From contig DATBFY010000343.1 of NCBI GenBank assembly GCA_036558265.1, positions 1 through 7,260 on the forward strand: DNA of 7,260 bases, in the 5' to 3' direction. How positions within the stretch are numbered: position 1 is the first letter of the stretch; each line of letters starts with the position of its first letter. The stretch comes from RYN-433 sp036558265. GTDB lineage: Bacteria > Planctomycetota > Phycisphaerae > Tepidisphaerales > Tepidisphaeraceae. Shown one piece after another: positions 6,199 through 7,260 of this stretch. The position numbers were made by a program, and so were the translations under genes. The notes beneath the pieces were generated by a model. That model worked only from the letters and a program-made list of their open reading frames with translations. It had not been told where the DNA came from and ran no database searches.

Positions 6199-7260
6199 CG
6201 ACGTTACCGCAGACGACCCACGTTCGGTTGCCCCGCCCGATGGCAGGGGGCATGCAATTGGCCGCCCAGGGAGGACTCGCCGCCTCAGGAGGGGGAGGTA
6301 CGGGGAGCCAGCAGGGAGCCAACGAGGTCTGGCGGGTCATCCGCAGCCACCTCTGGATGATCCTAATCGTCACCTGCGTGATCGCGCCGATCGCGGGGGT
6401 GGGCGTTAATTATTTCCTGGCAAGGAATTACCCTCGGTACACGGCTGCGGGGTTCATCCAGGTGCAGCCGCAGGTGATGGCCAAGGACGTGATCAGCGCG
6501 AACACGCCCACGTCCGACCCTGCCAATACCGCGTTGGAAATCCGCACGCACGCCCAACTCCTCCGCACCGAGTCCTTGCTCACCAAGGTGCTCCAGAACG
6601 TCAACAGCGAGGTGCGCAAGACGCGCTGGTTCGCGCAGTTCGGAGGCGACATCCGCAAGGCCAAGGCGGACTTCGAGGACAATTTGTCCGTCACCCCCGT
6701 CCAGGACACCAAGCTGGTCAAGGTCGAGTTCACCTACGCCGAGCCCGTTGATTGCAAGACGATCGTCTACGAGCTGGTTTCGACGTATCTCGAAGACCAG
6801 AAGAAGTTTACGATCGACTCGCTGTTGGATCGCACGTCGATGCTGAATAACGTCCGCATCAAGACCGAAGCGCGCTTGAAAGACCTGCGCAACGAAATGC
6901 ACGAGAAGCAGATCAAGCTGAACACCGACGGCGGTGGCATCGGGCGCGCGGGCGTCAAGGAAATGGAGCTCTCCAAGCTCATCTCCGAGCAGATCGATGC
7001 CCAGATGAAGGCCAACAAGGCCCGGGCCGAGTACGACGCGACGTCCAGCGCCATTCAGCAGGGCCAGGATCCCGGCGGCGTGGATATGGCCGTCCAGCAC
7101 ATGTTCCCCTACCTGATGAGCGAGGAGTGGAGCCTGGGCGACATGCAGGCGGAGGTCGAGGCGGCCAAGGAACAATACGGCGACGAAAACCCCAAGTACA
7201 AGTCGTTCCTGCGTCGGTACGAGATCAAGCAGGCGGCGTACCAGAAGAAGTCCGAAGAGG
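6195..7260 (+). CDS. Wzz-type polysaccharide chain-length determinant / EPS co-polymerase, N-terminal part
   Basis: The gene is open to the window edge, giving 355 complete codons. The protein starts with a cytosolic extension of about 47 residues whose second half is Gly/Ser/Gln-rich (SGGGGTGSQQG at 31-41). It continues with EVWRVIRSHLWMI leading into a first transmembrane helix at about 55-76, followed by the extracytoplasmic Wzz domain with the typical opening 'Y.A.g.i.V' (YTAAGFIQVQP, 82-92). Residues about 190-245 and 255-285 are long charged helices, likely coiled coil, and the ENPKYKSFLRRYE segment at 331-343 resembles the 'P....l..qi' stretch of Wzz/GumC-like proteins. Such proteins form inner-membrane oligomers that control polymer length and link synthesis to export. 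The second membrane helix, and any fused tyrosine-kinase domain, would lie outside the window. Its place after epsI and a PrsT-like gene fits an exosortase-linked EPS cluster. Confidence 0.83.
   Translation, partial: MTTLPQTTHVRLPRPMAGGMQLAAQGGLAASGGGGTGSQQGANEVWRVIRSHLWMILIVTCVIAPIAGVGVNYFLARNYPRYTAAGFIQVQPQVMAKDVISANTPTSDPANTALEIRTHAQLLRTESLLTKVLQNVNSEVRKTRWFAQFGGDIRKAKADFEDNLSVTPVQDTKLVKVEFTYAEPVDCKTIVYELVSTYLEDQKKFTIDSLLDRTSMLNNVRIKTEARLKDLRNEMHEKQIKLNTDGGGIGRAGVKEMELSKLISEQIDAQMKANKARAEYDATSSAIQQGQDPGGVDMAVQHMFPYLMSEEWSLGDMQAEVEAAKEQYGDENPKYKSFLRRYEIKQAAYQKKSEE
6215..6227 (+). repeat. Direct repeat copy 2 (13 bp) inside the wzz coding start
   Basis: This is the second copy of GACCCACGTTCGG, covering parts of codons 7-11 of the Wzz gene. 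With the copy at 6121-6133 it brackets the ribosome site and start codon. Confidence 0.5.

Noticed and set aside
6363..7175. A 270-codon minus-strand open frame over the Wzz gene
   Set aside because: It is also codon-aligned with the sense gene and ends exactly where wzz uses a CTA codon. The sense frame has a membrane helix, a Wzz-like domain and a Shine-Dalgarno.

Overview
This is a G+C-rich stretch in which every supported gene reads on the plus strand. It looks like part of an exosortase-linked exopolysaccharide (EPS) cluster. In order it holds: the 3' end of an upstream gene with a Pro/Gln-rich tail (to 209); a gene for an EpsI/DUF3485-type exosortase-associated protein (233-1132); a very large membrane-anchored TPR-repeat protein (1291-6012); and the 5' part of a Wzz-type polysaccharide chain-length determinant (6195 to beyond 7260). 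EpsI, a PrsT-like TPR protein and a Wzz protein together are typical of the EPS loci that accompany exosortase and PEP-CTERM-like protein sorting. The combination supports the functional call better than any single gene does.

The host cannot be fixed from the window. The high GC3, the stand-alone EpsI-like protein, and the outsized TPR protein with an N-terminal signal anchor rather than a lipobox would suit a planctomycete, perhaps Phycisphaerae-like. That is an inference from protein style and not proof.

Layout: the first gene gap is only 23 bp and carries a clear Shine-Dalgarno, so the upstream gene and epsI are probably one operon. The next two gaps (158 and 182 bp) are longer. They contain small hairpins without T-tracts, inverted repeats, a short A/T-rich patch, a 13-bp direct repeat that straddles the wzz start, and an 8-codon mini-ORF whose stop overlaps the wzz ATG. 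These gaps could hold internal promoters or post-transcriptional control, but no convincing promoter can be read. No stretch over 300 bp lacks a gene.

Working model (inference): Wzz sets polymer length at the inner membrane, the giant TPR protein acts as a periplasmic scaffold for export or sorting factors, and the EpsI-like protein works with an exosortase probably encoded just upstream. No RNA gene, mobile element or CRISPR array was seen. No clearly new system is evident. The most unusual items are the size and anchoring of the TPR protein, an abrupt codon-usage change in its last 29 codons, and the structured leader of wzz.
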